In this document: positions 49,913-59,524 of the stretch, piece after piece | Position numbering within the stretch: position 1 is the first letter of the stretch | How the letters are laid out: each line of letters opens with the position of its first letter | NCBI RefSeq assembly: GCF_005869225.1 | Contig: NZ_SWFP01000004.1 | Location: 372,001 to 436,000 of the forward strand | From: Dyadobacter bucti | GTDB lineage: Bacteria; Bacteroidota; Bacteroidia; Cytophagales; Spirosomataceae | Length of the DNA stretch: 64,000 bases | Direction of reading: 5' to 3' | Program-made: the position numbers and the translations under genes | Notes under the pieces: generated by a model | The model's input: only the letters and a program-made list of their open reading frames with translations | What the model was told of the DNA's origin: nothing | The model's database searches: none

Positions 49913-51481
49913 ATGAAAAAGATAAAAATCATATTCGTTACATGTTTTTGCATGGTTTTCGGAAGCTGTACCGACGTTTTTGAGGAACTGAATACGCCTT
50001 CCAACCTGCTGGTGTCCGATAAACTGGACATCGGGAATGTGGGCCAGGTATTTGCCACAACTCAGTTCAATACCATGTTTATGTCTGGTTACGAAATCAG
50101 CCAGAACCTTTTTGCCGATCTTTTCAGCCAGTATTTTACATTGCTGCGGGTTAACTTTTACTCAGACCGTTACGTGGATGTTGCCAGCTGGTCCAATGCC
50201 AATTTTACCGGCTTTTACACTTCGGTTGCCAAGGACCTCAGCTTTGTGGAGAAATATACAGCTGAAAAGAATTTTCCTTTGCAGAATGCGGTGATCAAAG
50301 TATGGAAAGTACAGGCATTTCACAGACTGACAGACTATTACGGTCCGATTCCCTATCTGGAAGTGGGAAATGGCGCTACCAGTGTACCCTATGATCCGCA
50401 GGAAGTGATTTATAAGGATTTTTTCAAAACCCTCGACGAAGCGGTGGCAGTTTTGAAACAGAACAAAGGTGCGAGCGTGTTTTCAAGGGATGATCTTGTT
50501 TTTTCGGGTGATGTGAATAAATGGCTGACCTTCGCCAATTCCCTACGTCTTAGACTTGCGCTGAGAGTGAAATATGCCGCTCCTGCACTGGCCAAGGCCG
50601 AAGCCGAAAAAGCAGTGGCCGACGGGGTAATGCTTACTGCTGCGGAAAATGCGAATGTTTTTACCAATGATCTCAGTAAAAATAACCTGGGAACGATCGC
50701 CAACTACGACAACTGGCGGATGAGCGCGACCATGGAAAGTGTAATGGTGGGCTTCAATGATCCGCGGCTCGACGCATTCTGGAATCCCGTAGTGACCGAC
50801 AACCGCAACGACGGCAGCAAATTCCACGGAATCCGCAACGGTCTGCCCATCGCATTGATCGATAACCCGGTGCAGGTCGCTACCAATTCCAAGATCGATA
50901 CCAAATGGTGGCGACTGGAAGACGGCGGTACCAACCCGCCTTACCAGGTGATGCGGGCCGAAGAGGTTTATTTTTTACGGGCCGAAGGTGCGGTGGAAGG
51001 CTGGAATATGGGGGGTACTGCGAAAGAACTGTATGACAAAGGAATCGAAGTATCGATCTCGTCCCGCACTGCGGCGACTGCGGTGGATATTGCCAATTAT
51101 CTTAAAAGCACCAGCACCCCGAAACCGCTTAAAGACCAGTGGAATACGCCTGCCGTTTCAGACATTCCTGTCGCTTTCCTGGCCACAGGGCCCAAAGAAA
51201 AACAACTGGAGCAGATCGGTACCCAGAAGTGGATCGGATTGTTTCCCGACGGCTGGGAAGCCTGGGCTGAAATGAGAAGGACCGGCTATCCCAAGCTCCT
51301 GCCAAGGATACAGTCTGAAAATCCGGATGTGCCTGCTAACCAGATGATCAGAAGGTTATTGTTTGTGGACGGGGAGTACGCCAACAACAACCAGGCCGTG
51401 ACAGCCGCGCTTACCTTGCCCGAACTGGCCACCAAAGGAGGAAATAAGAACAGTACCAAATTATGGTGGGACGCTAAATAA
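49913..51481 (+). CDS. SusD-like glycan-binding lipoprotein (SusD_2 type)
   Basis: A 522-residue surface lipoprotein. The lipobox is 'MVFGSC' with Cys about residue 19, followed by 'TDVFEELNTPSN', a start typical of the SusD-like_2 branch. The central 'VWKVQAFHRLTDYYGPIPYLEVG' and 'NSLRLRLALRVKYAAPALAKAEAEKAV' blocks, and the C-terminal 'IGTQKWIGLFPDGWEAWAEMRRTGYP' block, are strong signatures of this branch. It binds glycan for the SusC porin encoded before it and is 5 bp from the next gene. Confidence 0.94.
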   Translation: MKKIKIIFVTCFCMVFGSCTDVFEELNTPSNLLVSDKLDIGNVGQVFATTQFNTMFMSGYEISQNLFADLFSQYFTLLRVNFYSDRYVDVASWSNANFTGFYTSVAKDLSFVEKYTAEKNFPLQNAVIKVWKVQAFHRLTDYYGPIPYLEVGNGATSVPYDPQEVIYKDFFKTLDEAVAVLKQNKGASVFSRDDLVFSGDVNKWLTFANSLRLRLALRVKYAAPALAKAEAEKAVADGVMLTAAENANVFTNDLSKNNLGTIANYDNWRMSATMESVMVGFNDPRLDAFWNPVVTDNRNDGSKFHGIRNGLPIALIDNPVQVATNSKIDTKWWRLEDGGTNPPYQVMRAEEVYFLRAEGAVEGWNMGGTAKELYDKGIEVSISSRTAATAVDIANYLKSTSTPKPLKDQWNTPAVSDIPVAFLATGPKEKQLEQIGTQKWIGLFPDGWEAWAEMRRTGYPKLLPRIQSENPDVPANQMIRRLLFVDGEYANNNQAVTAALTLPELATKGGNKNSTKLWWDAK

Positions 51482-51486
51482 ATATC

Positions 51487-52527
51487 ATGGCTGAAACATT
51501 CAATACATTGGGCCGCCGGAGTTTTGTAAAAAACCTGGCGGCTGGCGGGATCGGTATGGGCCTGGTGAGCACTTCTTTCACCTCATTCGGAGCGGCAGCG
51601 GCAAAAGATATCAAAATCGGAGTGGTGGGATTATCCGTCCACAGCGCAGCTTTTTCCCAGATTTTGAACGATAGCAATAAAAAGTCCGACCTGGCGGGAT
51701 GTACGATCACGGCGCTGTACCACCCACCCGGGAATCCGGATGTGGATTTTACCAAGGAACAGCTTGCGAAATTTGAGTCGGATATCCGGGCCATGGGGGT
51801 GAAAATGGTAGGCTCGATGAGCGAAATGCTTGCGCTGGTGGATGTTGTGATGATCGAAACCAACGACGGCCGCCCGCACATGAAAGAGGTTTTACCCGCT
51901 TTTGAGGCCGGAAAGCCTGTTTTTCTCGACAAACCTGTGGCGGCTTCATTGAACGGAGTGATCGAAATTTATGAAAAAGCGAAGCAGTTCAATGTTCCTG
52001 TTTTTACATCCTCGGCACTCAGGTACATTCCGGGCGTGGCCAATATCAAAAGCAGCGAAGTGCTGAGTGCCAGCACGTTCAGTCCGGCGGCGTTTGAGAA
52101 AAGCCACACCGACCAGTTCTGGTACGGGATCCATGGGATCGAGCTGCTTTTCAGGGCGATGGGGCCGGGTTGCAGGGAAGTGGCGCACGTACATCACAGC
52201 AAGGCCGACGACCTGCTCGTCGGTTACTGGAACAACGACAGGGTCGGGACGTTCAGGGGGATCCGGGAGGGAAAAAGGGACTTCGGAGGTACCGCCTACA
52301 TGCAGGACCAGATCGCCACACTGGGTACGTTTACCGGCTACCGTGATTTGGTTGTGAAGGTTGTTGAATTTTTCCTGACCAAAGTTCCGCCGGTACCCGT
52401 GAGCGAAACGCTTGAAATATATGCCTTCATGGAAGCCGCCATGGAAAGCCGGAAAAACGGCGGCATTAAAGTGAGCCTGGGAAAAACATTAAGCAAAGCG
52501 TACAAGGCAAATAAGGTTAAACAATAA
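51487..52527 (+). CDS. Tat-exported Gfo/Idh/MocA-family oxidoreductase, paralog 1
   Basis: A 346-residue oxidoreductase with a twin-arginine signal ('GRRSFVKNLAAGGIGMGL') at residues ~9-27, so it is probably folded with cofactor and then exported. The Rossmann part begins 'IKIGVVGLSVHSAAF', where the usual GxGxxG loop is replaced by GLSVHS. The 'EKP' lysine motif appears as 'FLDKPVAASL'. It is a close paralog of the gene at 58432. Exported relatives such as glucose-fructose oxidoreductase keep NADP bound tightly; related periplasmic enzymes oxidise glycosides at C3. It follows SusD by 5 bp. Confidence 0.9.
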   Translation: MAETFNTLGRRSFVKNLAAGGIGMGLVSTSFTSFGAAAAKDIKIGVVGLSVHSAAFSQILNDSNKKSDLAGCTITALYHPPGNPDVDFTKEQLAKFESDIRAMGVKMVGSMSEMLALVDVVMIETNDGRPHMKEVLPAFEAGKPVFLDKPVAASLNGVIEIYEKAKQFNVPVFTSSALRYIPGVANIKSSEVLSASTFSPAAFEKSHTDQFWYGIHGIELLFRAMGPGCREVAHVHHSKADDLLVGYWNNDRVGTFRGIREGKRDFGGTAYMQDQIATLGTFTGYRDLVVKVVEFFLTKVPPVPVSETLEIYAFMEAAMESRKNGGIKVSLGKTLSKAYKANKVKQ

Positions 52528-52548
52528 TTATCAGTAATCAGAAAAACT

Positions 52549-53571
52549 ATGGGAAAGTTAAATGTAGGAATTATTGGATACGGCTGGGTTGCTACCGCAC
52601 ATATTACGGCAATACAGGCGGGCAATGGAGCACAGGTAACTGCTATTTATTCTTCAAGAAAACTCGATGATGCAGAATTAAGCACAAAATGGGGCGGGGA
52701 TATTACTTCCTACACCGACCTGGATGCGCTGCTCGCCAACAAGGATATCGATGCTGTTTCGATATGCAGCTACACCTATCAGCACGTGGACCACGCCGTA
52801 AAAGCCGCCAAAGCCGGAAAACATATTATCCTGGAAAAACCGATGGCATTGTCCTGGGCCGACTGCCAGGCTATTGAAGCTGCTGTAAAAGAGGCCAATG
52901 TGAAGTTCTGTATCTGTTTTGAATGCCGGTATTCCAACCAGTTCATATCTACAAAAGCAATCCTGGATCAGGGCCTGATCGGTGACCTGCATTATGCGGA
53001 AGTGGATTACCTGCACGGGATCGGCCCCTGGTACGGTCAGTTTGAATGGAATGCAAAAAAAGGCGGCGGCGGAAGTTCTTTGCTCACAGCAGGTTGCCAC
53101 GCACTGGATTCCCTGCTGATGTTTATGGGCACCGACGTGGAAGAAGTGACAAGCTACGATACCAAATCCAAAAGCCCGATTTTTACACCTTACGAATACA
53201 CAACGACGAGCGTTACAATATTGAAATTCAAAAGCGGTAAAATCGCAAAATGTGCCGCCAGCGTGGACTGTCTTCAGCCTTATTATTTCCACACGCATCT
53301 GTTTGGCAGTGAGGGAAGTATCCTCGACAACAAGATCCATTCCGAAAAACTTAAGTCGGACAAGCACAAGTGGAGCGAAATGTCGATGTCGATGCTCGAC
53401 TCCGGCGATGTGGCCGACCACCCTTACCAGTTACAGTTCGATACTTTCTTTGAATCGATCCAGAATAATACCGAAATGCCGCTCACAGGTCTGAAAGAGG
53501 CAATCAAAACGCACGAAATCATTTTCGCTGCCGACCAGTCTGCCGCTACCGGGAAGAGCGTAAAATTGTAA
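52549..53571 (+). CDS. cytoplasmic Gfo/Idh/MocA-family NAD(P)-dependent oxidoreductase
   Basis: A 340-residue enzyme with canonical features: 'VGIIGYGWVATAHI' (GxGxxA/G dinucleotide loop) at residues 4-17, 'ICSYTYQHVDHAVKAAKAGKHIILEKPMAL' with the catalytic Lys of EKP near residue 98, and 'HYAEVDYLHGIGPW' in the substrate-binding domain. There is no signal peptide, so it acts in the cytoplasm, unlike its neighbour. The family oxidises or reduces hydroxyls of sugars, inositols or amino sugars. The next gene (a deacetylase) starts 4 bp after it. The substrate is unknown. Confidence 0.92.
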   Translation: MGKLNVGIIGYGWVATAHITAIQAGNGAQVTAIYSSRKLDDAELSTKWGGDITSYTDLDALLANKDIDAVSICSYTYQHVDHAVKAAKAGKHIILEKPMALSWADCQAIEAAVKEANVKFCICFECRYSNQFISTKAILDQGLIGDLHYAEVDYLHGIGPWYGQFEWNAKKGGGGSSLLTAGCHALDSLLMFMGTDVEEVTSYDTKSKSPIFTPYEYTTTSVTILKFKSGKIAKCAASVDCLQPYYFHTHLFGSEGSILDNKIHSEKLKSDKHKWSEMSMSMLDSGDVADHPYQLQFDTFFESIQNNTEMPLTGLKEAIKTHEIIFAADQSAATGKSVKL

Positions 53572-53575
53572 TCCC

Positions 53576-54358
53576 ATGAAAAAAGTCGCTATGGCAGTTG
53601 CGGCCCATCCGGATGATATCGAATTCCTGATGGCCGGGACGCTTGTTCTTCTGAAAAACGTGGGCTACAAGATCCACTACATGAACCTTTCGACCGGAAA
53701 CTGCGGGAGTACCGTCCACGATTCGGAGCGTACGACCAGGATCCGGTTAAAGGAAGCTCAAAATGCATCGGAGGTACTGGGCGCAACTTTTCATCCGCCC
53801 ATTACCAATGATTTCGAGATCATGTACGACGTGGAGCTGCTCCGGAAACTGGCCGCTGTGATCCGTAAGGTGAGGCCTTCGATCCTACTCACGCATTCTC
53901 CCTCCGACTATATGGAGGACCACATGAACACGAGCCGACTGGCTACCACAGCTGCATTTGTACGCGGAGTGCCCAATTTCGCGACCGGCGAACCAGCCAC
54001 TTCGAACTACAACTGCGCTATTTACCACGCTGTCCCGCATGGTCTGATGGACCCGCTACGGCAGAAAGTATATCCGGAAATGTTTGTCGATACCGCATCG
54101 GTTCAACCAATAAAACGGAAAGCCCTGGAAGCCCATCAAAGCCAGCAGGAATGGTTGCAGGACAGCCAGAAAATGAATTCCTATATCCAGGCGATGGAAG
54201 ATTTTTCGCTGGAAATCGGGAATATGTCGGATGCTTTCGAACATGCCGAGGGTTGGCGGCGACATACGCATTATGGTTTTTCGGAAGCCGGGTTCGACCC
54301 TTTGCAAACGCTGGGCCGGTTGGTCCTGCGCAACGAAGCCTATGCTAAAACAGCATAA
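53576..54358 (+). CDS. PIG-L/LmbE-family N-acetyl sugar deacetylase
   Basis: A 260-residue zinc deacetylase. The '[14 protein letters not shown]' motif at about residues 9-22 supplies the His-Pro-Asp-Asp zinc ligands and catalytic Asp, and '[15 protein letters not shown]' near residue 110 supplies the third ligand His. PIG-L proteins remove acetyl from GlcNAc-type groups in glycolipids, bacillithiol and free sugars. The next gene encodes a NagB-type deaminase; deacetylation before deamination suggests that the locus handles an N-acetyl amino sugar. Confidence 0.93.
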   Translation: MKKVAMAVAAHPDDIEFLMAGTLVLLKNVGYKIHYMNLSTGNCGSTVHDSERTTRIRLKEAQNASEVLGATFHPPITNDFEIMYDVELLRKLAAVIRKVRPSILLTHSPSDYMEDHMNTSRLATTAAFVRGVPNFATGEPATSNYNCAIYHAVPHGLMDPLRQKVYPEMFVDTASVQPIKRKALEAHQSQQEWLQDSQKMNSYIQAMEDFSLEIGNMSDAFEHAEGWRRHTHYGFSEAGFDPLQTLGRLVLRNEAYAKTA

Positions 54359-54398
54359 GGTCAGGTCATTAAAATCAATTTTTAAAAAAAAATATTGT

Positions 54399-55331
54399 AT
54401 GCGTAAAACGAGTTCAATAGCTCCGGGCTGGTGGGATTACACCACCCTGGAACTGGATCAGAAATTAACGGACAAAATTGCCGCTATGGGGCCAGAGGAT
54501 ATGATCAAATTGTCCCGGCCGGGTTTCAAAGTGGTTTTTTATGATACCATCGAAGAATTTTACCTCGCAGAAGCACTGGAATATGTGGACGTCTGGAAAC
54601 AATCGACCGCCGCAAATCCGGTAGGTCTGTGCGGCCCGATCGGCCCGACGGAGCAGCTGCCACTGGTAGCGCGCATTATCAATGAACTGAAAATCTCTGT
54701 CAAAAACGCGCATTTCTGGAGTATGGACGAATGGGTTGTAGACGGTAAGGAAGTTTCCGGAGATCATCCTTTGTCGTTTCAGAGAACGTTTAAATCACTT
54801 TGTTACAACAGGATAGATAAAAGTCTGGCGATGCCGGAAGAAAACCTGCATTTTCCCAAAGCCGATACCAGCGCATTTATCGAAAGCTGGAAACAGGCGA
54901 AATGCCTGATCATGCAGGGCGGGCAGGGCGATGTAAAACACTGGGCTTTTAACGAGCCTCCCAAAAGAGAAGGAATTTACAAAGATACCCCGCAGACCGT
55001 TGAAGAATACAAACAGCTCGCGACCAGGGTGTTGGATCTACACCCGATCACCGTTCAGCAGAATTCACGCCTGCATTGCGGAGGTAACGTTCCGCTGATC
55101 CCCACACAAGCAGTAACAGTAGGGCCGAAAGAAACCTGGGAAACGGACAAGGTATCGATCTGGCATGCCGGCGCACACGACAACCCTTTCGGGCAGCGCC
55201 TTACTACCTACATGATTTCCAACAAAATCCCCGATACCTGCGTCCCGATGTCCGTGCTCGCAGACCACCCCAACGTGCAGTTCAATTTTTACCGTCCGGG
55301 CCTGGGTACCTGTTCGATAGAGATGCATTGA
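54399..55331 (+). CDS. divergent glucosamine-6-phosphate deaminase/isomerase (NagB) family protein
   Basis: The ATG at 54399 gives 310 residues; a longer frame starting at 54231 overlaps the deacetylase gene and is not NagB-like there. NagB features: 'FWSMDEWV' (residues 106-113, catalytic Asp region) and '[12 protein letters not shown]' (177-188). In canonical NagB the latter reads G-x-DGHxAFNEP with Asp141, His143, Glu148; here His181 and Glu186 keep their spacing but Asp178 is three residues before the His, one more than usual. The N-terminal phosphate-loop region also differs ('[14 protein letters not shown]'). It may therefore act on another amino sugar or isomerise without deaminating. 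It lies 40 bp after the PIG-L gene. Confidence 0.85.
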   Translation: MRKTSSIAPGWWDYTTLELDQKLTDKIAAMGPEDMIKLSRPGFKVVFYDTIEEFYLAEALEYVDVWKQSTAANPVGLCGPIGPTEQLPLVARIINELKISVKNAHFWSMDEWVVDGKEVSGDHPLSFQRTFKSLCYNRIDKSLAMPEENLHFPKADTSAFIESWKQAKCLIMQGGQGDVKHWAFNEPPKREGIYKDTPQTVEEYKQLATRVLDLHPITVQQNSRLHCGGNVPLIPTQAVTVGPKETWETDKVSIWHAGAHDNPFGQRLTTYMISNKIPDTCVPMSVLADHPNVQFNFYRPGLGTCSIEMH

Positions 55332-55383
55332 CGCACATATAACCGGGAAACGGTTGTACTCAAATCAGTAAAATTTAAAGCAA

Positions 55384-58300
55384 ATGATCGTATTTAAAAA
55401 AGCGAAATATCCGGCGCGATGTGCAGTGCATGTATGGCTGGTACTGGCCGGCCTGTATATGACCGGTTGCGGCGGCGCTCAAAAGATCGAGCTGAAAGAA
55501 GGGGACCGGATTGCCATTGTCGGCAATTCGCTCGCCGAACGTTTCCAGCAGGACGGGTGGTTTGAAACGTATCTGCAGGCCGCCAATCCGGAAGGCAAAC
55601 TGGTGGTCAGAAACCTCGGTTATTCGGGCGACCAGGTACATTACCGGCCCCGCGCCCACAAAGGTTTCGGCGACAGCGACGCGCATCTGGCGGAAGTGAA
55701 GGCGAATGTGATATTCTCTTTCTTTGGCTACAACGAATCTTTTGAAGATAAACCCGAAGAGTTCAGGAAACAGCTCACGGCCTGGATAGACCATGTGCAG
55801 ACGCAGAAATACGATTCCGTCCATACGCCCCGGATCGTGATGTTTTCGCCGATTGCGCATGAAAACCTCAAAACGCCCAATTTGCCGGACGGTACCGAAA
55901 ACAACCGGCGGCTGGCTGCCTATACCAAGGTAATGGAAGAAGTGGCGGCGGAGAAGAAAACCGGGTTTGTGGACTTGTTCACTGCGACGCAAAAGCTGTA
56001 TGAAACTTCTGAAAAACCACTCACCATCAACGGTATCCACTTGAATGAAGAAGGAAACCGCCAGTTGGCGCAATATTTCGCGGAGACTGTTTTGAAAGAA
56101 AAAGTAAGCCTCGACAAGGTGAAGCTGGATTCTCTGAGAAGCGCGGTCGTGGATAAAGATGATCACTGGTTCCGGAAATACCGGACGATCAGCGGAAACG
56201 ATGTATGGGGGACGCGTTCCACCCAGGACGGAAATTATGCGACGCTGAACCAGGAACTCAAGGTACTGGATGTGATGACCGCCAACCGCGACAAAAGGAT
56301 ATGGACACGTGCGCAGGGAAAAGATGAAAAGCTGGATGACAGCAATGTACCAGAGCTGCTGGTGGTAGGGACCCACATTACCCGCGACGTCACTTATGTA
56401 GACCCGCAGGAAGCGATCAGCAAAATGACGTTCCCGAAAGAGCTGGAAGTCAATTTGTTTGCATCGGAAAAAACCTTCCCGGAAATAGCCAAACCTGTTG
56501 CCATGCAGGTGGATACCAAAGGCCGGATTTGGGTGGCATCCTGGGCGACCTACCCGAAATGGGAGCCGGGCAAACCCATGAACGACCGCCTGGTTATTTT
56601 ATCGGATGAAAACGGCGACGGCGTGGCCGACAAGTCGAAAACCTTCGCCTACATTTCCCACCCGACCGGGTTTGAATTCTGGAACGACGGTGTGATCGTG
56701 GTTTCGGCACCTGACATTTTTTATCTCAAAGACACAGACGGGGATGATGTGGCCGATGTGAAGATCAAAATGTTCGGTGGTATTGGTTCCGATGATACGC
56801 ACCATTCGGCCAATAACCTGATCTACGGGCCGGACGGGAATATCTATTACCAGCGTGGGATTTTTATTCTCGAAAACATTGAAACGCCCTGGCGCGTGAG
56901 CGAAGAATCGGGGACACCCGGACTTTACCGGTTCAATCCCCGGACGTTCGACTTCTCTTTTGTAGTGGAAAATACACCGAATGCACACGGTATCAGTTTT
57001 GACAAATGGGGCAACCCGCTCATCACCGACGGTACCAGCGGCAAGGCTTTCCAGGTGTATTACGACCGGAAAGTTACTTCTACCACGGATGTGAACCGGT
57101 ATGAAAAAAGACCTTTGTTCACGCCGACGGTCCGGCCGATCACCGCCAATATGATTTTGTCGAGCAGCCATTTTCCGGATGCATATCAAAACAATTTCCT
57201 GCTTTTTAATGTCATCGGTTTTCAGGGAATCAAACGTTACCGCCTTGATTACAAAGAAGATGGAGTGGTGGAAGGTGTAGAAACCGGTGACTTGCTATAC
57301 ACCGGGAACCAGCCGACATTTGCGCCCAGTACCGAGGCCGCGCCGCGTATTGTCCCGAAAGATTACACGGGCGATCCCAATTTCAGACCCACCGACGGGG
57401 TGATCGGCGGTGACGGTGCATTGTATTTCAGCGACTGGCAAAACCCCGTGATCACCCACTCGCCCTATAACCTCCGCGACGCCAGCCGCGACCATACTCA
57501 CGGCAGGATTTACAGGGTTACCGCCAAAAACCGGCCTCTGCAAAGCGCGGTTGCGATTCACGGAGCCAAGGTGGAAGACTTGCTGGAACTGTTCAAAAGT
57601 CCGGTCGATGGCATCCGCCACCGCGTACGGGTGGAACTCAGCGGCCGGAATACCGACGAAGTGATCAAAAAAGCGCAGGCGTGGGTAGCGAAACTGGATC
57701 TGGATAAAAAGGAAAATGCCCTGCCGCTGCTCGAAATACTCTGGCTGCACCAGCAGCACAATGTAGTCAACCGCGATTTGCTCGGCAAAGCACTGAAATT
57801 TCCCGAAGCGCAGGTAAGGATTGCTGCACAGAAAGTGGCCTGGGCGTGGAGTACCCGCGAATCGCACCTCAGAGGCGGCACGGGCAATGATATTTCAGGT
57901 ATGCAGTACAGGACTTTTTACGAAAAATTCTGGAAAGATCCCGACAGCACTTCCCGCATGACCAGCCACGTGGAGCACAAGATTGTGCCTACTACCGATG
58001 CCAAAAAGTCGGATAATTTTGATCAAAAGCTGGATCTGCGAAAAAGTGAAGTCGCCAGTGTGACGCTGGAAGCGATACAATTGCGTTTCAATGTGGCCGA
58101 GTTCACCGTAAAATCCGGCCAGAAAGTAGAGATCACGCTCGATAACATCGATCTGATGCCGCATAACCTGGTGATCACCGAACCGGGAGCAGCCGATGAG
58201 GTTGCCCAGCAGGCGATTGCACTCGGAGACAACGGGCCTGCAAAGAACTATGTGCCGGACAACAAAAAGGTGCTGTTCTCATCCCGCCTCATTGAAGCCA

Positions 58301-58416
58301 AAAAGAAGGAAACACTGAAATTCAAGGCCCCGGCCATCCCGGGTGACTATCAGTTCGTTTGCACGTTTCCGGGCCACGCCCCGGTGATGCGCGGCATTAT
58401 GAAAGTTGTTCAGTAG
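55384..58416 (+). CDS. three-domain lipoprotein: SGNH hydrolase, PVC-type dehydrogenase propeller, cupredoxin
   Basis: A 1010-residue envelope protein. A signal ending 'LYMTGC' suggests a lipoprotein (Cys29). Residues ~40-235 are SGNH/GDSL-like: 'GNSLAERF' (Ser49), 'NLGYSGDQ', 'FFGYNES' (Asn117) and '[10 protein letters not shown]', where the usual Asp of DxxH is Asn216. About 335-700 is the putative membrane-bound dehydrogenase/NHL-type propeller ('[20 protein letters not shown]', '[14 protein letters not shown]', '[21 protein letters not shown]'). About 725-800 is HEAT-like. The end (~900-1010) is an azurin/plastocyanin-like domain with type 1 copper ligands His927, Cys993, His998, Met1002 at azurin spacing. 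No CxxCH haem motif. It may pass electrons from a periplasmic sugar oxidation; this is inference. Confidence 0.85.
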   Translation: MIVFKKAKYPARCAVHVWLVLAGLYMTGCGGAQKIELKEGDRIAIVGNSLAERFQQDGWFETYLQAANPEGKLVVRNLGYSGDQVHYRPRAHKGFGDSDAHLAEVKANVIFSFFGYNESFEDKPEEFRKQLTAWIDHVQTQKYDSVHTPRIVMFSPIAHENLKTPNLPDGTENNRRLAAYTKVMEEVAAEKKTGFVDLFTATQKLYETSEKPLTINGIHLNEEGNRQLAQYFAETVLKEKVSLDKVKLDSLRSAVVDKDDHWFRKYRTISGNDVWGTRSTQDGNYATLNQELKVLDVMTANRDKRIWTRAQGKDEKLDDSNVPELLVVGTHITRDVTYVDPQEAISKMTFPKELEVNLFASEKTFPEIAKPVAMQVDTKGRIWVASWATYPKWEPGKPMNDRLVILSDENGDGVADKSKTFAYISHPTGFEFWNDGVIVVSAPDIFYLKDTDGDDVADVKIKMFGGIGSDDTHHSANNLIYGPDGNIYYQRGIFILENIETPWRVSEESGTPGLYRFNPRTFDFSFVVENTPNAHGISFDKWGNPLITDGTSGKAFQVYYDRKVTSTTDVNRYEKRPLFTPTVRPITANMILSSSHFPDAYQNNFLLFNVIGFQGIKRYRLDYKEDGVVEGVETGDLLYTGNQPTFAPSTEAAPRIVPKDYTGDPNFRPTDGVIGGDGALYFSDWQNPVITHSPYNLRDASRDHTHGRIYRVTAKNRPLQSAVAIHGAKVEDLLELFKSPVDGIRHRVRVELSGRNTDEVIKKAQAWVAKLDLDKKENALPLLEILWLHQQHNVVNRDLLGKALKFPEAQVRIAAQKVAWAWSTRESHLRGGTGNDISGMQYRTFYEKFWKDPDSTSRMTSHVEHKIVPTTDAKKSDNFDQKLDLRKSEVASVTLEAIQLRFNVAEFTVKSGQKVEITLDNIDLMPHNLVITEPGAADEVAQQAIALGDNGPAKNYVPDNKKVLFSSRLIEAKKKETLKFKAPAIPGDYQFVCTFPGHAPVMRGIMKVVQ

Positions 58417-58431
58417 CGATACAATTTCTTC

Positions 58432-59457
58432 ATGAATCAATCTGAAAAGAACCGCCGTGACTTTCTCGTGAAGACCGTCACGGCGGGACTGGCCTTCGGG
58501 CTGGGAAATGAGGCCAGGTCGATGTTTTTGTCTGAGCCCAAAACAATCCGGGTGGGTGTTATCGGCTTGTCCGTCCACAGCGCGGATTTTACCGAAATCA
58601 TGAATGCAGGGCAGAATGATCCGCTGTTTGCCGGCTGTAAAGTGGTCGCGCTGCATCATCCCAAAGGCAATGAGGACGTGGAGTTTTTGCCGGAACAACT
58701 CAGTCAGTTTACCAACACTGTTCAGAAAAACGGGGTTGAACTGGTGTCTTCGACAGCGGAATTGCTCAAAAAGTCCGATGCGATTATGCTCCTCACAAAC
58801 GACGGCAGGCCGCATCGGGAACAGATCCTGCCGGTTTTAAAGGCGGGTAAACCGGTATTTGTGGACAAGCCCATCGCAGAATCCCTTTCAAGTGTCATTG
58901 CACTTTTTGATTCGGCCAAAAAATATCAAACGCCCGTTTTTTCCAGTTCGCCATTGCGCTATGTCAGGGATATCCGGGATCTGGCACAGGGGAAAATGGC
59001 AGGGGAAATACTGGGCGCAGATACTTACGGGCCGGCTCCTTTACAAAAATCCCACGCCGACCTTTTCTGGGACGGCATACATGCCATCGAGTTACTGTAT
59101 GCGGTAATGGGGCCAGGCTGCCAGTCGGTAAGGCGGGCTTATTCCGAGGGTACCGACGTGGTCACGGGCATTTGGGAAGGTGGAAAAATCGGCGTTTTCA
59201 GGGGGCTTCGCAAGGGTAAGATCGGGTTCGGGGGCACGGCTTATGGTTCGGAGAAAATCACGGAGATCGGCAAGTTTGAAGGATATAAAAATCTGGTGGC
59301 GGAGATCGTCAGATTTTTCCGGACCGGTCAGCCGCCGGTTACCGCAGCCGAAACCATTGAAATCTACACATTTATGGAAGCTGCCCATGAAAGCAAAAGG
59401 CGTGGCGGCATTCCGGTAGCATTGTCAGATATTCTTGCAAAAACAAAAAGAGGATAA
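58432..59457 (+). CDS. Tat-exported Gfo/Idh/MocA-family oxidoreductase, paralog 2
   Basis: A 341-residue paralog of the protein encoded at 51487. The Tat motif is 'NRRDFLVKTVTAGLAFGLG'. The Rossmann entry 'RVGVIGLSVHSADF' again has GLSVHS instead of GxGxxG, and the lysine motif is 'FVDKPIAESL'. The two proteins share the words 'GLSVHSA', 'NDGRPH', 'SSPLRYVRDI'/'SSALRYIPGV' and 'ETIEIYTFMEAA'/'ETLEIYAFMEAA'. It directly follows the copper-protein gene by 15 bp, so the pair may form a periplasmic oxidation system. Substrate unknown. Confidence 0.9.
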   Translation: MNQSEKNRRDFLVKTVTAGLAFGLGNEARSMFLSEPKTIRVGVIGLSVHSADFTEIMNAGQNDPLFAGCKVVALHHPKGNEDVEFLPEQLSQFTNTVQKNGVELVSSTAELLKKSDAIMLLTNDGRPHREQILPVLKAGKPVFVDKPIAESLSSVIALFDSAKKYQTPVFSSSPLRYVRDIRDLAQGKMAGEILGADTYGPAPLQKSHADLFWDGIHAIELLYAVMGPGCQSVRRAYSEGTDVVTGIWEGGKIGVFRGLRKGKIGFGGTAYGSEKITEIGKFEGYKNLVAEIVRFFRTGQPPVTAAETIEIYTFMEAAHESKRRGGIPVALSDILAKTKRG

Positions 59458-59524
59458 AATGCGGCTTGCCGGAAGGTAAGGTTCGCGGAATCAAAAATTA
59501 CAGTCAGTTTAAATTCAGTACAGT

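Noticed and set aside
54231..54398. Upstream extension of the NagB-like gene into the deacetylase gene
   Set aside because: It overlaps the coding end of the PIG-L gene by 128 bases in another frame and shows no NagB likeness; the ATG at 54399 begins a plausible protein.
55375..56376. Long minus-strand frame of 333 codons opposite the SGNH domain
   Set aside because: The plus strand carries clear SGNH motifs and signal peptide; the antisense frame has low-complexity His/Arg/Phe-rich content and no family signature.
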